Assembly (NCBI GenBank): GCA_964398805.1
Contig: CAYNNI010000020.1
Coordinates: 1-18,659, forward strand
Reading direction: 5' to 3'
From: CAISDH01 sp964398805
Lineage (GTDB): Archaea > Micrarchaeota > Micrarchaeia > Micrarchaeales > Micrarchaeaceae
DNA length: 18,659 nt
Numbering within the stretch: position 1 is the stretch's first letter; each line of letters starts with the position of its first letter. A program made the position numbers and the translations under genes. The notes beneath the pieces are model-generated. The model searched no databases and was not told where the DNA came from. It worked only from the letters and a program-made list of their open reading frames with translations. Shown piece after piece: positions 12,540-18,659 of this stretch.

Positions 12540-12548
12540 TAATATACC
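12540..12548 (-). promoter_or_regulatory. TATA box for the 86-aa protein gene
   Basis: The minus strand reads AAGAAGGTATATTACG, the same AAGG-TATAT core as the nuoH and L7Ae promoters. A start ~29 bases on lies near 12517, just before ATG 12509. The remaining 12550-12650 holds no gene or structure I can support. Confidence 0.5.
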
Positions 12549-12660
12549 TTCTTCCGCGCACATCAGCGCAACGCGTACCCGCTGCTCCAGCTGCTTGTGT
12601 ATGTCACGCTGTCACAGCCCCCGCCATCAGACCTAACGGATTCTATTTGCCAAGAAAAAG

Positions 12661-12670
12661 GTTATATAAG
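12661..12670 (+). promoter_or_regulatory. Strong TATA box giving a leaderless nuoH transcript
   Basis: AAAAAGGTTATATAAGG (12656-12672) contains a purine-rich BRE-like stretch and a full TATA box. The first T (12662) is 29 bases before ATG 12691, so transcription should begin at or within a base or two of the start codon. Confidence 0.7.
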
Positions 12671-12690
12671 GTGGAGCGTCATCTATCCTT

Positions 12691-13734
12691 ATGCAGGCCG
12701 GCTCGCAGGTTGTGACTGCCTTCTACAATGCACTGTCGTCTCTGCTTTCCCCAGCCATTTCTTCCCCAGACGTGCTCGGCGGGGTCTCGCTGCTGTTGGC
12801 CCTCGTCCTTGCGGCGGCCATCATAGCAGTCCTGTTCACGCTTTTCACTCTCGTCTTCGCATGGATAGAGAGGAAGCTAGTGGCGAGGGCGCAGTCGCGG
12901 CACGGCCCGACGTACGTAGGCAGCCACGGCATACTGCAGAACGTCGCCGACCTGTTCAAGCTCATGGCAAAAGAGAACATAGTGCCCGACAACGCGGACA
13001 AGCCGCTGTTCCAAGCCGTGCTTCCCGCGCTCACCGCGCTGTTCATAGTCCTGCTCGCGTTCATACCTATAACAGGCGCGTTCGTCGGCATCGATTCCTC
13101 GCTCGGCATGCTCGCTATATTCGTGCTGCTCTCGTTCTCGCCTCTGCTATTGTTCCTTGCCGGATGGACCAGCGGCAACAAGTACGCGTCTATCAGCGCG
13201 CAAAGGTCTGTGGTCATGCTCGTGGGATATGAGATCCCGCTGCTCCTCGTAGTCGTTGCCGTGTCCGCGTTCGCAGGCGGATACGGCATGAGCGCGATAG
13301 TCGCGTCGCAGCAGCGTTACTGGCTGGCTCTGCTCATGCCCCTCGGCTTCGTCGTATTCTTCGTTGTTCTTCTTGCGGAGATGGAGAGGCCTCCGTTCGA
13401 CCTCAGGGAAGCGGACAGCGAGCTCATAGCAGGATGGCTTACGGACGTGGGCGCGCCTTACTACGGCCTCGCGCTGCTTCTCGACTACACACGCATACTC
13501 GTGGGCTCTCTTCTCGTGTCTGAGCTCTTCCTCGGCGGCTGGGGCGGCACTGGCAATCTGCCGCCTTTCGCGGTACTCATGGCGAAGGTCGCGGTCGTCG
13601 CGCTCGCCGTGATCGTGATACGCGCCACTACCGTGAGGATGAAGCTCAACCGCATTCTCAGGCTTGGGTGGGTGTACCTCACGCCGCTCGCAGTAGCCAA
13701 TTTATTAATTACATTCGCATTGTTCGTGAGGTAG
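12691..13734 (+). CDS. nuoH: Complex I membrane subunit H (NuoH/FpoH)
   Basis: NuoH anchors the peripheral arm and forms part of the quinone chamber. The 347 residues contain the hallmark segments in order: ERKLVARAQSRHGPTYVG (60-77), LQNVADLFKLMAKENIVPDNAD (82-103), SISAQRSVVMLVGYEIPL (168-184) and LAEMERPPFDLREADSELIAG (229-248). The acidic cluster of the last segment (Glu230, Glu232, Asp237, Glu240, Asp242, Glu244) is the conserved link between quinone site and membrane arm and is intact. About 8 membrane spans, normal length. ATG 12691 is set by the leaderless promoter. It is the first gene of the visible nuo operon; no nuoA-D precede it. NuoH and Fpo/Fqo H cannot be told apart from this gene alone. 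Confidence 0.93.
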   Translation: MQAGSQVVTAFYNALSSLLSPAISSPDVLGGVSLLLALVLAAAIIAVLFTLFTLVFAWIERKLVARAQSRHGPTYVGSHGILQNVADLFKLMAKENIVPDNADKPLFQAVLPALTALFIVLLAFIPITGAFVGIDSSLGMLAIFVLLSFSPLLLFLAGWTSGNKYASISAQRSVVMLVGYEIPLLLVVVAVSAFAGGYGMSAIVASQQRYWLALLMPLGFVVFFVVLLAEMERPPFDLREADSELIAGWLTDVGAPYYGLALLLDYTRILVGSLLVSELFLGGWGGTGNLPPFAVLMAKVAVVALAVIVIRATTVRMKLNRILRLGWVYLTPLAVANLLITFALFVR

Positions 13735-13735
13735 G

Positions 13736-14098
13736 ATGGCGAAGAACCCAGTGCTCAGGGTGTTGCGCGAGATATTCCGCAAGCCGTTCACGACCGAGTT
13801 CCCCGAGCAGAAGGAGACCGTTGCGGACAACTACCGCGGCACTGAGAAGCTCGACATGAATACGTGCATAAGCTGCTCGGCATGCTCACTTATATGCCCA
13901 AACAGCACCATCACGATGGTCGACACGGAGACCGGGCACGGGACCAAGAAGATGCCCGAGATAAACCTGGAGCGCTGCCTGTTCTGCGGGCTCTGCGAGG
14001 AGGTGTGCCCCACCGACTGCCTCACGCTCACGAAGAATTGCGATTTCGAGCGCTACGACAGGCGCGACTTCATAAAGAGGCCCGAGGAGCTGGACTAG
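13736..14098 (+). CDS. nuoI: Complex I 2[4Fe-4S] ferredoxin subunit I (NuoI/FpoI)
   Basis: NuoI carries clusters N6a and N6b, passing electrons toward NuoB and quinone. Two full cluster motifs are present: CISCSACSLICP (Cys44, 47, 50, 54) and CLFCGLCEEVCP (Cys81, 84, 87, 91). All eight ligands are intact. The N-terminal amphipathic stretch LREIFRKPFTTEFPE and the post-cluster LTKNCDFERYDRRDF match the family, whose tail often reads 'E-Y-x-x-Y-x-R'. At 120 residues it is shorter than bacterial NuoI (~160-180) and near the archaeal range. ATG 13736 lies one base after the nuoH stop; GAGGT just upstream serves as RBS. The only peripheral-arm subunit in this cluster. Confidence 0.93.
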   Translation: MAKNPVLRVLREIFRKPFTTEFPEQKETVADNYRGTEKLDMNTCISCSACSLICPNSTITMVDTETGHGTKKMPEINLERCLFCGLCEEVCPTDCLTLTKNCDFERYDRRDFIKRPEELD

Positions 14099-14105
14099 TG
14101 GTTTG

Positions 14106-14573
14106 ATGGCTTACGCTGCGTTGTTCGTGCTGCTCGCGTTCGCGGAGCTCGCATCGCTGGCGATGCTGTTCGTGTTCAAGAACGCGATGCACGCGGTGCT
14201 GTCGCTTGCGGCGGCATTCATCATTACCTCGCTCATGTTCCTGGTGGTAGAGCAGCCCCTGCTCGCGCTCCTGCAGCTCTTCGTCATGGTCGGCGGCGTC
14301 GCAACATATCTTTTCGTGGGCGTCGCCTCAGTCGGGATATCGCGCTTCAGGCACGCCGACCTGGCGGTGCTGGCCGTGATGGCGCTCGCGTCGTTCGCGG
14401 TCATCTATTACGGCGTCTACGGGGCGCAGCTCTCGGGCCTGCAGAGCAACACGCTCTCCGCGCAGGACATAGGCGCCAGCCTCTCCTCAAGCGTCGCGCT
14501 CCTTTATCTGCTGGTGCTCATGCTTTTCGGGATCGGGATAGCGACCATAGCGCTGCTGAGGAAGGTTAAATGA
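14106..14573 (+). CDS. nuoJ: Complex I membrane subunit J (NuoJ/FpoJ)
   Basis: NuoJ is a small five-helix subunit next to NuoA and NuoK whose TM3 undergoes conformational change during turnover. The protein has 155 residues and about five hydrophobic spans. KNAMHAVLSLAAAFIITSLMFL corresponds to the family's 'R-N-P-V-H-A-A-L-x-L'. LLALLQLFVMVGGVATYLFVGV corresponds to the 'F-L-A-x-x-Q-V-x-V-Y-x-G-A-V' TM3 segment, with M-V-G-G-V replacing the common V-Y-x-G-A. ATG 14106 is chosen; a TTG at 14103 would add one residue. Starts 7 bases after nuoI, and its TGA overlaps the nuoK ATG (ATGA), implying coupled translation. Confidence 0.85.
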   Translation: MAYAALFVLLAFAELASLAMLFVFKNAMHAVLSLAAAFIITSLMFLVVEQPLLALLQLFVMVGGVATYLFVGVASVGISRFRHADLAVLAVMALASFAVIYYGVYGAQLSGLQSNTLSAQDIGASLSSSVALLYLLVLMLFGIGIATIALLRKVK

Positions 14574-14869
14574 TCCCGGAATACCTCATAGCGCTCAGCG
14601 TTGCGATGTTCGCGGTAGGGATAAGCGGCATCGCCGCCAGCAGGCACTTCCTGATAATAGTCCTGTCGGCCGAGGCGATGCTCCTGTCGAGCACGCTGCT
14701 CGCAGTCACGTTCTTCTACTACTCAGTGGACGGCAGCATAGCGCCGCTGCTGCTGGTCCTGTGGTCCGCTGCGGCCGCGGAGACCATCGCGCTGGTCGCG
14801 ATATACAGGTTCCTGGAAAGGTGGGAGGTTAGCATGGACGTATCGAAGCTCTCCCGGCTGAGGCATTGA
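14570..14869 (+). CDS. nuoK: Complex I membrane subunit K (NuoK/FpoK)
   Basis: NuoK is a three-helix, Mrp-C-like subunit in the proton path. At 99 residues it is exactly typical. The two functionally important membrane glutamates are present: Glu35 in VLSAEAMLLSS and Glu71 in WSAAAAETIALVAIYR, equivalent to E36 and E72 of E. coli NuoK. The C-terminal cytoplasmic tail RFLERWEVSMDVSKLSRLRH is basic. The start overlaps the nuoJ stop by four bases, and the stop is one base before the nuoL ATG. No oddities beyond Ala substitutions around Glu71. Confidence 0.92.
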   Translation: MIPEYLIALSVAMFAVGISGIAASRHFLIIVLSAEAMLLSSTLLAVTFFYYSVDGSIAPLLLVLWSAAAAETIALVAIYRFLERWEVSMDVSKLSRLRH

Positions 14870-14870
14870 C

Positions 14871-16628
14871 ATGCTGGAATTGGTCATAGCGCTCCCGCTC
14901 GTGCTCGCGGCATTCGTCGCGCTCGCGCTGCGCACAGGCCGCGCAGCAGGCTACATCGCCCTCGCCGCGAGCGTGCTGAGCCTTGCGCTGGCGCTCTACG
15001 CCGTTTCAGGCAATCCCGGCCCTCAGGACCTCGCGTGGTTCAGCGTAGCAGGATTCACTTTCAGCATAGAGACCGCGCTCTCGCAGCTCAACGTGCTGCT
15101 GCTCCTTCTCGTTGCTGTCATGACCCCGCTGGTGCTTGCGTACTCCATAGGCTTCATGGGCGTCCCGAGCGAGCAGGGCAGGTACTACTTCGAGATGTGC
15201 ACGTTCGCGGCCTCGATGATGATATTCTCCATGTCTGCCGGGTTCCTGACCATGTTCGTCGGCTGGGAGCTCCTAGGAATAACCAGTTACCTCCTCATAG
15301 GCTTCTGGTACTGGAACGAGAAGGCGCCGGGCGCTGCCAGGAAGGCGGTGACGACCGTTCTCATCGGGGACGTGCTGATGCTCGCGGCGCTGGCTCTGAT
15401 CTGGAACGCGTACGGCACCTTCAACTTCGCGTCAATACTCAATGCCGGCGCTTCCGCAACCGCAGGGCTCGCACTGGTCCTGATAGCGCTGGCTGTCTTC
15501 ACCAAGTCCGCGCAGTTCCCGTTCCACGAATGGCTTCCGGACGCAATGGAAGGCCCAACCCCGGTGTCTGCCTTCCTGCATTCGTCCACGATGGTCAAGG
15601 CGGGGGTGTTCCTTCTTGCGGTGCTGCTTCCTCTGTTCGCGGAATACAGCATGCTGTGGGTTCTTGTTGCGGTTGGGGCAGTGAGCGCGCTCCTCGGCGC
15701 CTCGAACGCCCTTGCGGAGAGCAGGATAAAGCGCGTGCTCGCATATTCCACCATTGAGGACCTGGGCCTCATGACCGTCGCCTTGGGATTCGGCGCGCTC
15801 GCAGCGGCAATGCTGCTTTTCGCAGTCCAGACTTTCTACAAGGCGCTGCTCTTCATGTGCGCCGGCGCGATCATGCGCGCCAACGACAACGAGGAGAACA
15901 TATACCAGCTCCGCAGCTTCGCGGCGAGCAAGCCTCTCCTCATCGCGGCGGTTATAGGCGCGGCCTCGATTGCCGGGATATTCCCGCTCGCCGGGTTCTT
16001 CGGCAAGGTGGGCGTCGAGGCCGCATCAAGGCAGAACTTGCTGGTGTATGGCATCCTGATGCTCGTGAGCCTCGCCAGCAGCCTCTACATATTCCGCTGG
16101 CTCTTCGTGCCGCTGAGGCCGGGGGCGCGCAGCGTGCTCAAGGGCAGCTACAACGCGCTGCCCAAGTCCATGCTCGCGCCGGTTTACATCCTTGCGGCCC
16201 TCGCCGTATCGTCCGCGCTCGCATATGCATACCTCCCCGCCTTCTTGGGCGGACGCCTCGGCGCCGATATCTTCGATGCGGTCCTTGAGAGCATACTGGT
16301 CCTTGCAGGCCTTGGCTGGGCGTACTTGCTTTACTCGGGCGCGCGCAGCGACGCGCTCGCGCTCCACAAGCGCCTGTACGCTGTCCTCCGCAACGGCAAT
16401 GCCGTGAACGCCCTCTATTTCGGCGCCGCAAAGTCAGCGCTCGCAGTGTCCGCAGCCGTACGCGCTGCAGACTCCTCAGCTTACTCGTTCGTCCGCCGCA
16501 CAGCCGGCGCGGTCTCGGGAATGGGCTCGCTGCTGCGCCTCCTCGTGAGCGGCAGGGCCGATGCGTACGCGACCGCCTTCGCGATAGGCGTCCTGGCGAT
16601 CATCGTGCTGTTCATGGTGCTCCATTGA
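14871..16628 (+). CDS. nuoL: Complex I antiporter-like subunit L (NuoL/FpoL)
   Basis: NuoL is the distal Mrp-antiporter-like ion-pumping subunit. The 585 residues have about 14-16 spans. Key residues present: Glu133 in FVGWELLGITSYLL (TM5) and Lys212 in FTKSAQFPFHEWLPDAMEGPTP (TM7), plus RVLAYSTIEDLG and GVFLLAV. Two points differ from family norms. The usual H-L-x-T-H-A-F-F-K-A-L reads LFAVQTFYKALLF, so both His are lost (Leu316, Gln320) while Lys324 stays. GFFSKD reads GFFGKV (Lys379 kept, the acidic residue lost at 380). The C-terminal hydrophobic end (IGVLAIIVLFMVLH) and total length fit a lateral helix of reduced size or unusual layout. ATG 14871 follows the nuoK stop by one base. NuoL versus another Mrp-like subunit is settled by its position between K and M. 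Confidence 0.9.
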   Translation: MLELVIALPLVLAAFVALALRTGRAAGYIALAASVLSLALALYAVSGNPGPQDLAWFSVAGFTFSIETALSQLNVLLLLLVAVMTPLVLAYSIGFMGVPSEQGRYYFEMCTFAASMMIFSMSAGFLTMFVGWELLGITSYLLIGFWYWNEKAPGAARKAVTTVLIGDVLMLAALALIWNAYGTFNFASILNAGASATAGLALVLIALAVFTKSAQFPFHEWLPDAMEGPTPVSAFLHSSTMVKAGVFLLAVLLPLFAEYSMLWVLVAVGAVSALLGASNALAESRIKRVLAYSTIEDLGLMTVALGFGALAAAMLLFAVQTFYKALLFMCAGAIMRANDNEENIYQLRSFAASKPLLIAAVIGAASIAGIFPLAGFFGKVGVEAASRQNLLVYGILMLVSLASSLYIFRWLFVPLRPGARSVLKGSYNALPKSMLAPVYILAALAVSSALAYAYLPAFLGGRLGADIFDAVLESILVLAGLGWAYLLYSGARSDALALHKRLYAVLRNGNAVNALYFGAAKSALAVSAAVRAADSSAYSFVRRTAGAVSGMGSLLRLLVSGRADAYATAFAIGVLAIIVLFMVLH

Positions 16629-18034
16629 TTCCGTTCGTAGCGATAATGCTTTCTCTCTCCGCCTTAGCGGCGCTTGTCACCGCGCTAGCGGGCAAGAAGC
16701 ACAGCAAGCGCATTGCGGCATCCGCCTCTTTCCTCATCCTGGCGACCGTTTCGGCGATGCTCGCGCTCTCGCTGATTTCCGGCACGGCGTCCTTCGCGGA
16801 AAGCCACTCCTACATAGGCGCGCTCTCGATTTCCCTGGACTTCAGGGTGAACGCGGTGTCGCTGATGCTGCTCCTCATGTCGTCTGTCGTGCTTCTCGCC
16901 GCGTCGCTTTCGGGCAATCCCGGCAACGAACGCCCCAAGACCTCCAGCCTGCTCATAGAGCTGTTCCAGATATCTGCCATAGGGCTCTTTTCCTCTGCGA
17001 ACCTGTTCCTATTCTTCGTGTTCTGGGACATCGGCATCGTTGCGATGTTCCTGATGATAAACGTGCTAGGCTCGTCCAACAGGGCGCACGCCTCGCTCAG
17101 CTTCCTCGTATACGAGATATTCGCGAGCGCGATGCTCCTGTTCGGGATCATGCTGATATATTTCCACACGCCGCTGCATTCGCTCGACATCCAGTACCTT
17201 GCAAGCAGCGCAGGCCAAATCCCGCCCGGAGCGCAGGCGCTGATATTCACGTCGCTTTTCCTCGCGTTCATGATAAACATGCCCATATTCCCGATGCACT
17301 TCTGGCTCCCGGACGCGCACACCGAGGCGTCGACCCAGGGCTCGATGCTGCTTTCCGGCATCTTCACAAAGTTTGGGGCGTTCGGCATGCTGCTGCTGTT
17401 CACCATGCTGCCCGTGCCGGCCAAGTACGCGGTGCCCATCGCCGCGCTAGCGTCGTTCTCCGCGATATACGCGGCGCTGGTACTCATGTCACAGCACGAC
17501 ATAAAGCGCATAATCGCCTATTCGACCATAGTCGAGCTCGGGGTGATAATGCTTGGGATAGCCGCGCAAAACAGCATGGCCAGCGCGGGCTCGGCGTTCC
17601 TCATGTTCTCCCACGGCCTTGTTGTCGCGCTGATGTTCCTGGCCGTGGGCTCTATGAAGCACATCTTCGGGGAGCGCGACATGCGCTTCCTGAAAGGCAT
17701 CGTTGTGGACGCTCGCGTCACCACGTACGCGTTTATTGCCGGGACTCTGGCCACGATAGGGTTTCCGCTGACATCGGGCTTTGTGGGCGACCTCCTCATA
17801 TTCATCGGCTCGGTGCAGGCGTTCGGGGCGTACGGCGCCGCAGCGCTGGCTTCGCTGCTGCTCACGGGGGCGTACCTGTACTTCGTCATAGAACGCGCCA
17901 TGATGTCCACAAAAGGGCGCTCCTCGGCGGTCAACCTCATAGGCCGCGACCAGCACATCGGGTACGCGCTGCTGATCGCATTCATATTCTTATTCGGCAC
18001 GCTCCCATTCATCCTGCTTACTCTGCTGAAGTGA
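16625..18034 (+). CDS. nuoM: Complex I antiporter-like subunit M (NuoM/FpoM), with altered charged residues
   Basis: NuoM is the middle Mrp-antiporter-like pumping subunit. The 469 residues are slightly short of the usual ~480-510 and hold ~14 spans. Family segments: FFVFWDIGIVAMFLMI (TM5), MINMPIFPMHFWLPDAHTEA (TM7 and after), SGIFTKFGAFG (TM8, Lys249), KRIIAYSTIVELG, MFSHGLVVALMFL (His330) and SGFVGDLLIFIGS (TM12). TM5 has Asp135 where Glu144 is near-invariant. TM7 has Asn218 (codon 17276-17278) where Lys234 is near-invariant. TM12 has Asp389 where Glu407 is usual. Numbers for the comparison are E. coli NuoM. The start is probably TTG 16625, overlapping the nuoL stop; ATG 16646 is an alternative. 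Confidence 0.9.
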   Translation: MIPFVAIMLSLSALAALVTALAGKKHSKRIAASASFLILATVSAMLALSLISGTASFAESHSYIGALSISLDFRVNAVSLMLLLMSSVVLLAASLSGNPGNERPKTSSLLIELFQISAIGLFSSANLFLFFVFWDIGIVAMFLMINVLGSSNRAHASLSFLVYEIFASAMLLFGIMLIYFHTPLHSLDIQYLASSAGQIPPGAQALIFTSLFLAFMINMPIFPMHFWLPDAHTEASTQGSMLLSGIFTKFGAFGMLLLFTMLPVPAKYAVPIAALASFSAIYAALVLMSQHDIKRIIAYSTIVELGVIMLGIAAQNSMASAGSAFLMFSHGLVVALMFLAVGSMKHIFGERDMRFLKGIVVDARVTTYAFIAGTLATIGFPLTSGFVGDLLIFIGSVQAFGAYGAAALASLLLTGAYLYFVIERAMMSTKGRSSAVNLIGRDQHIGYALLIAFIFLFGTLPFILLTLLK

Positions 18035-18038
18035 CCCA

Positions 18039-18659
18039 ATGGATCCGACACTCGCGGCGCCGTACGCGCTCCTGGCGATCATTCCCGCGCTCGTAGCGAT
18101 TTCGATGCTTGCCGTGCTCGCAAGGTCCAGGCGCACGGCCTTCGGCCTGAGCACCGCGTTGCTCGCCGTAGAGGCCACACTGGCATCGTATCTTCTCTAC
18201 TCCGGTGCGGACGTCATGGCGTTCGGCACTTTCCACCTGTACGGCGCTTCCCTTCTGTTCGCCGCGCTGTTTCCCGTGCTGCTCCTGCTGGTGAACGTGC
18301 TTGCCTATGGGCACTCGGAAAGCTATGCCGAGAACCTGCTGATGCTGTGCCTGGTTCTTGCGGGTGCGCAGACAGTGTCCTTTGCAGGCACGTTGCTTGC
18401 GCTGCTTGTTGGCCTTGAGCTAATAATGGTGCCCGCGTGCTTCATGATGCTGCTTGACGGCAAGCACCGCGCGGAAGCCGCGGTCAAGTTCTTCGTGCTC
18501 GGCGCAGTCTCGGCGGGTGTCTTCTCGTTCGCGGTCGCGCTGGTGTTTCCGTACAATCCGCAGCTCAGCATCGCGGCGCTGGGCGCAAACGCAGGCATAT
18601 CCGGCAGCTACCTTCCTTTGCTGTCTCTCCTGCTGTTCGTGGCCGCGCTAGGCTTCGAG
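18039..18659 (+). CDS. nuoN: Complex I antiporter-like subunit N (NuoN/FpoN), partial
   Basis: The gene runs off the window after 207 residues. It is the third Mrp-antiporter-like membrane subunit. TM5 keeps Glu127 in LLVGLELIMVPACFMML. The helix AAVKFFVLGAVSAGVFSF matches the family's 'A-A-x-K-Y-F-L-L-G-A-x-S' and retains Lys150. The last visible residues AALGFE lie where NuoN usually reads G-F-K at the start of TM7, so the lysine may be Glu here. ATG 18039 follows AGTGACCC (6 of 8 matches to GGTGATCC) by one base and the nuoM stop by 4 bases. Family identity rests on the order after nuoM and these motifs; the C-terminal half is unseen. Confidence 0.82.
   Translation, partial: MDPTLAAPYALLAIIPALVAISMLAVLARSRRTAFGLSTALLAVEATLASYLLYSGADVMAFGTFHLYGASLLFAALFPVLLLLVNVLAYGHSESYAENLLMLCLVLAGAQTVSFAGTLLALLVGLELIMVPACFMMLLDGKHRAEAAVKFFVLGAVSAGVFSFAVALVFPYNPQLSIAALGANAGISGSYLPLLSLLLFVAALGFE

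Noticed and set aside
12510..12660. Possible small RNA in the 181-base gap before nuoH
   Set aside because: I found no tRNA cloverleaf, no convincing C/D boxes and no long stem; only the two promoters are supported.
12597..13232. Plus-strand open frame overlapping the start of nuoH
   Set aside because: It is out of frame with nuoH, Arg/His-rich, and starts upstream of the nuoH TATA box.

Overview
The window is archaeal chromosome. The gene content is archaeal throughout: L30e, L7Ae, S28e and L24e ribosomal proteins, an archaeal-type EF-2 with a diphthamide-site histidine, and archaeal TATA-box promoters, some of them leaderless. Compact spacing, very short intergenic gaps and low-complexity tails on ribosomal proteins suggest a small-genome lineage. 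A DPANN/Micrarchaeota-like acidophile is my best guess, but that is inference and no marker in the window proves it. The bulk is G+C-rich (35 of 60 bases at 2401-2460). The left end is clearly AT-rich (19 of 60 at 121-180).

Layout. (1) 1-512: mobile-element debris, consisting of the C-terminal end of a tyrosine recombinase and a broken DDE-transposase tail. (2) 513-4208: a trimmed 'str' translation operon, L30e-S12-S7-EF-2, followed on the same strand by a GT-C-type membrane glycosyltransferase candidate (4257-6089). (3) 6102-7694 (minus): a divergent GT35 glucan phosphorylase, which shares an intergenic TATA box with a small LRV-repeat protein (7852-8286). (4) 8331-9319: a ribosomal operon L7Ae-S28e-L24e with a structured leader that contains a possible L7Ae-binding kink-loop. 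(5) 9330-9904 (minus) and 9966-12243 (plus): two small unknown proteins divergent from a winged-helix protein plus a large, heavily sequon-rich membrane-anchored surface protein. (6) 12249-12509 (minus): a small unknown protein. (7) 12691-18659: the membrane half of a complex I (NADH dehydrogenase/Fpo-like) operon, nuoH-I-J-K-L-M-N, with nuoN cut by the window edge.

How it fits together. The translation genes are two separate operons with similar promoters and with a recurrent GGTGATCC-like ribosome-binding sequence 1-2 bases before the start codon. The nuo operon encodes the ion-pumping membrane arm and the NuoI ferredoxin subunit. The input-module genes (nuoA-D, E-G) are not next to it here, so they must lie elsewhere or be absent.

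Most worth checking: the NuoM subunit has lost or swapped several charged residues usually needed for proton pumping. S12 and EF-2 both carry changes in otherwise nearly invariant functional loops. The L7Ae leader may be autoregulatory. I saw no CRISPR array, no recognisable defence island, and no rRNA or tRNA gene.
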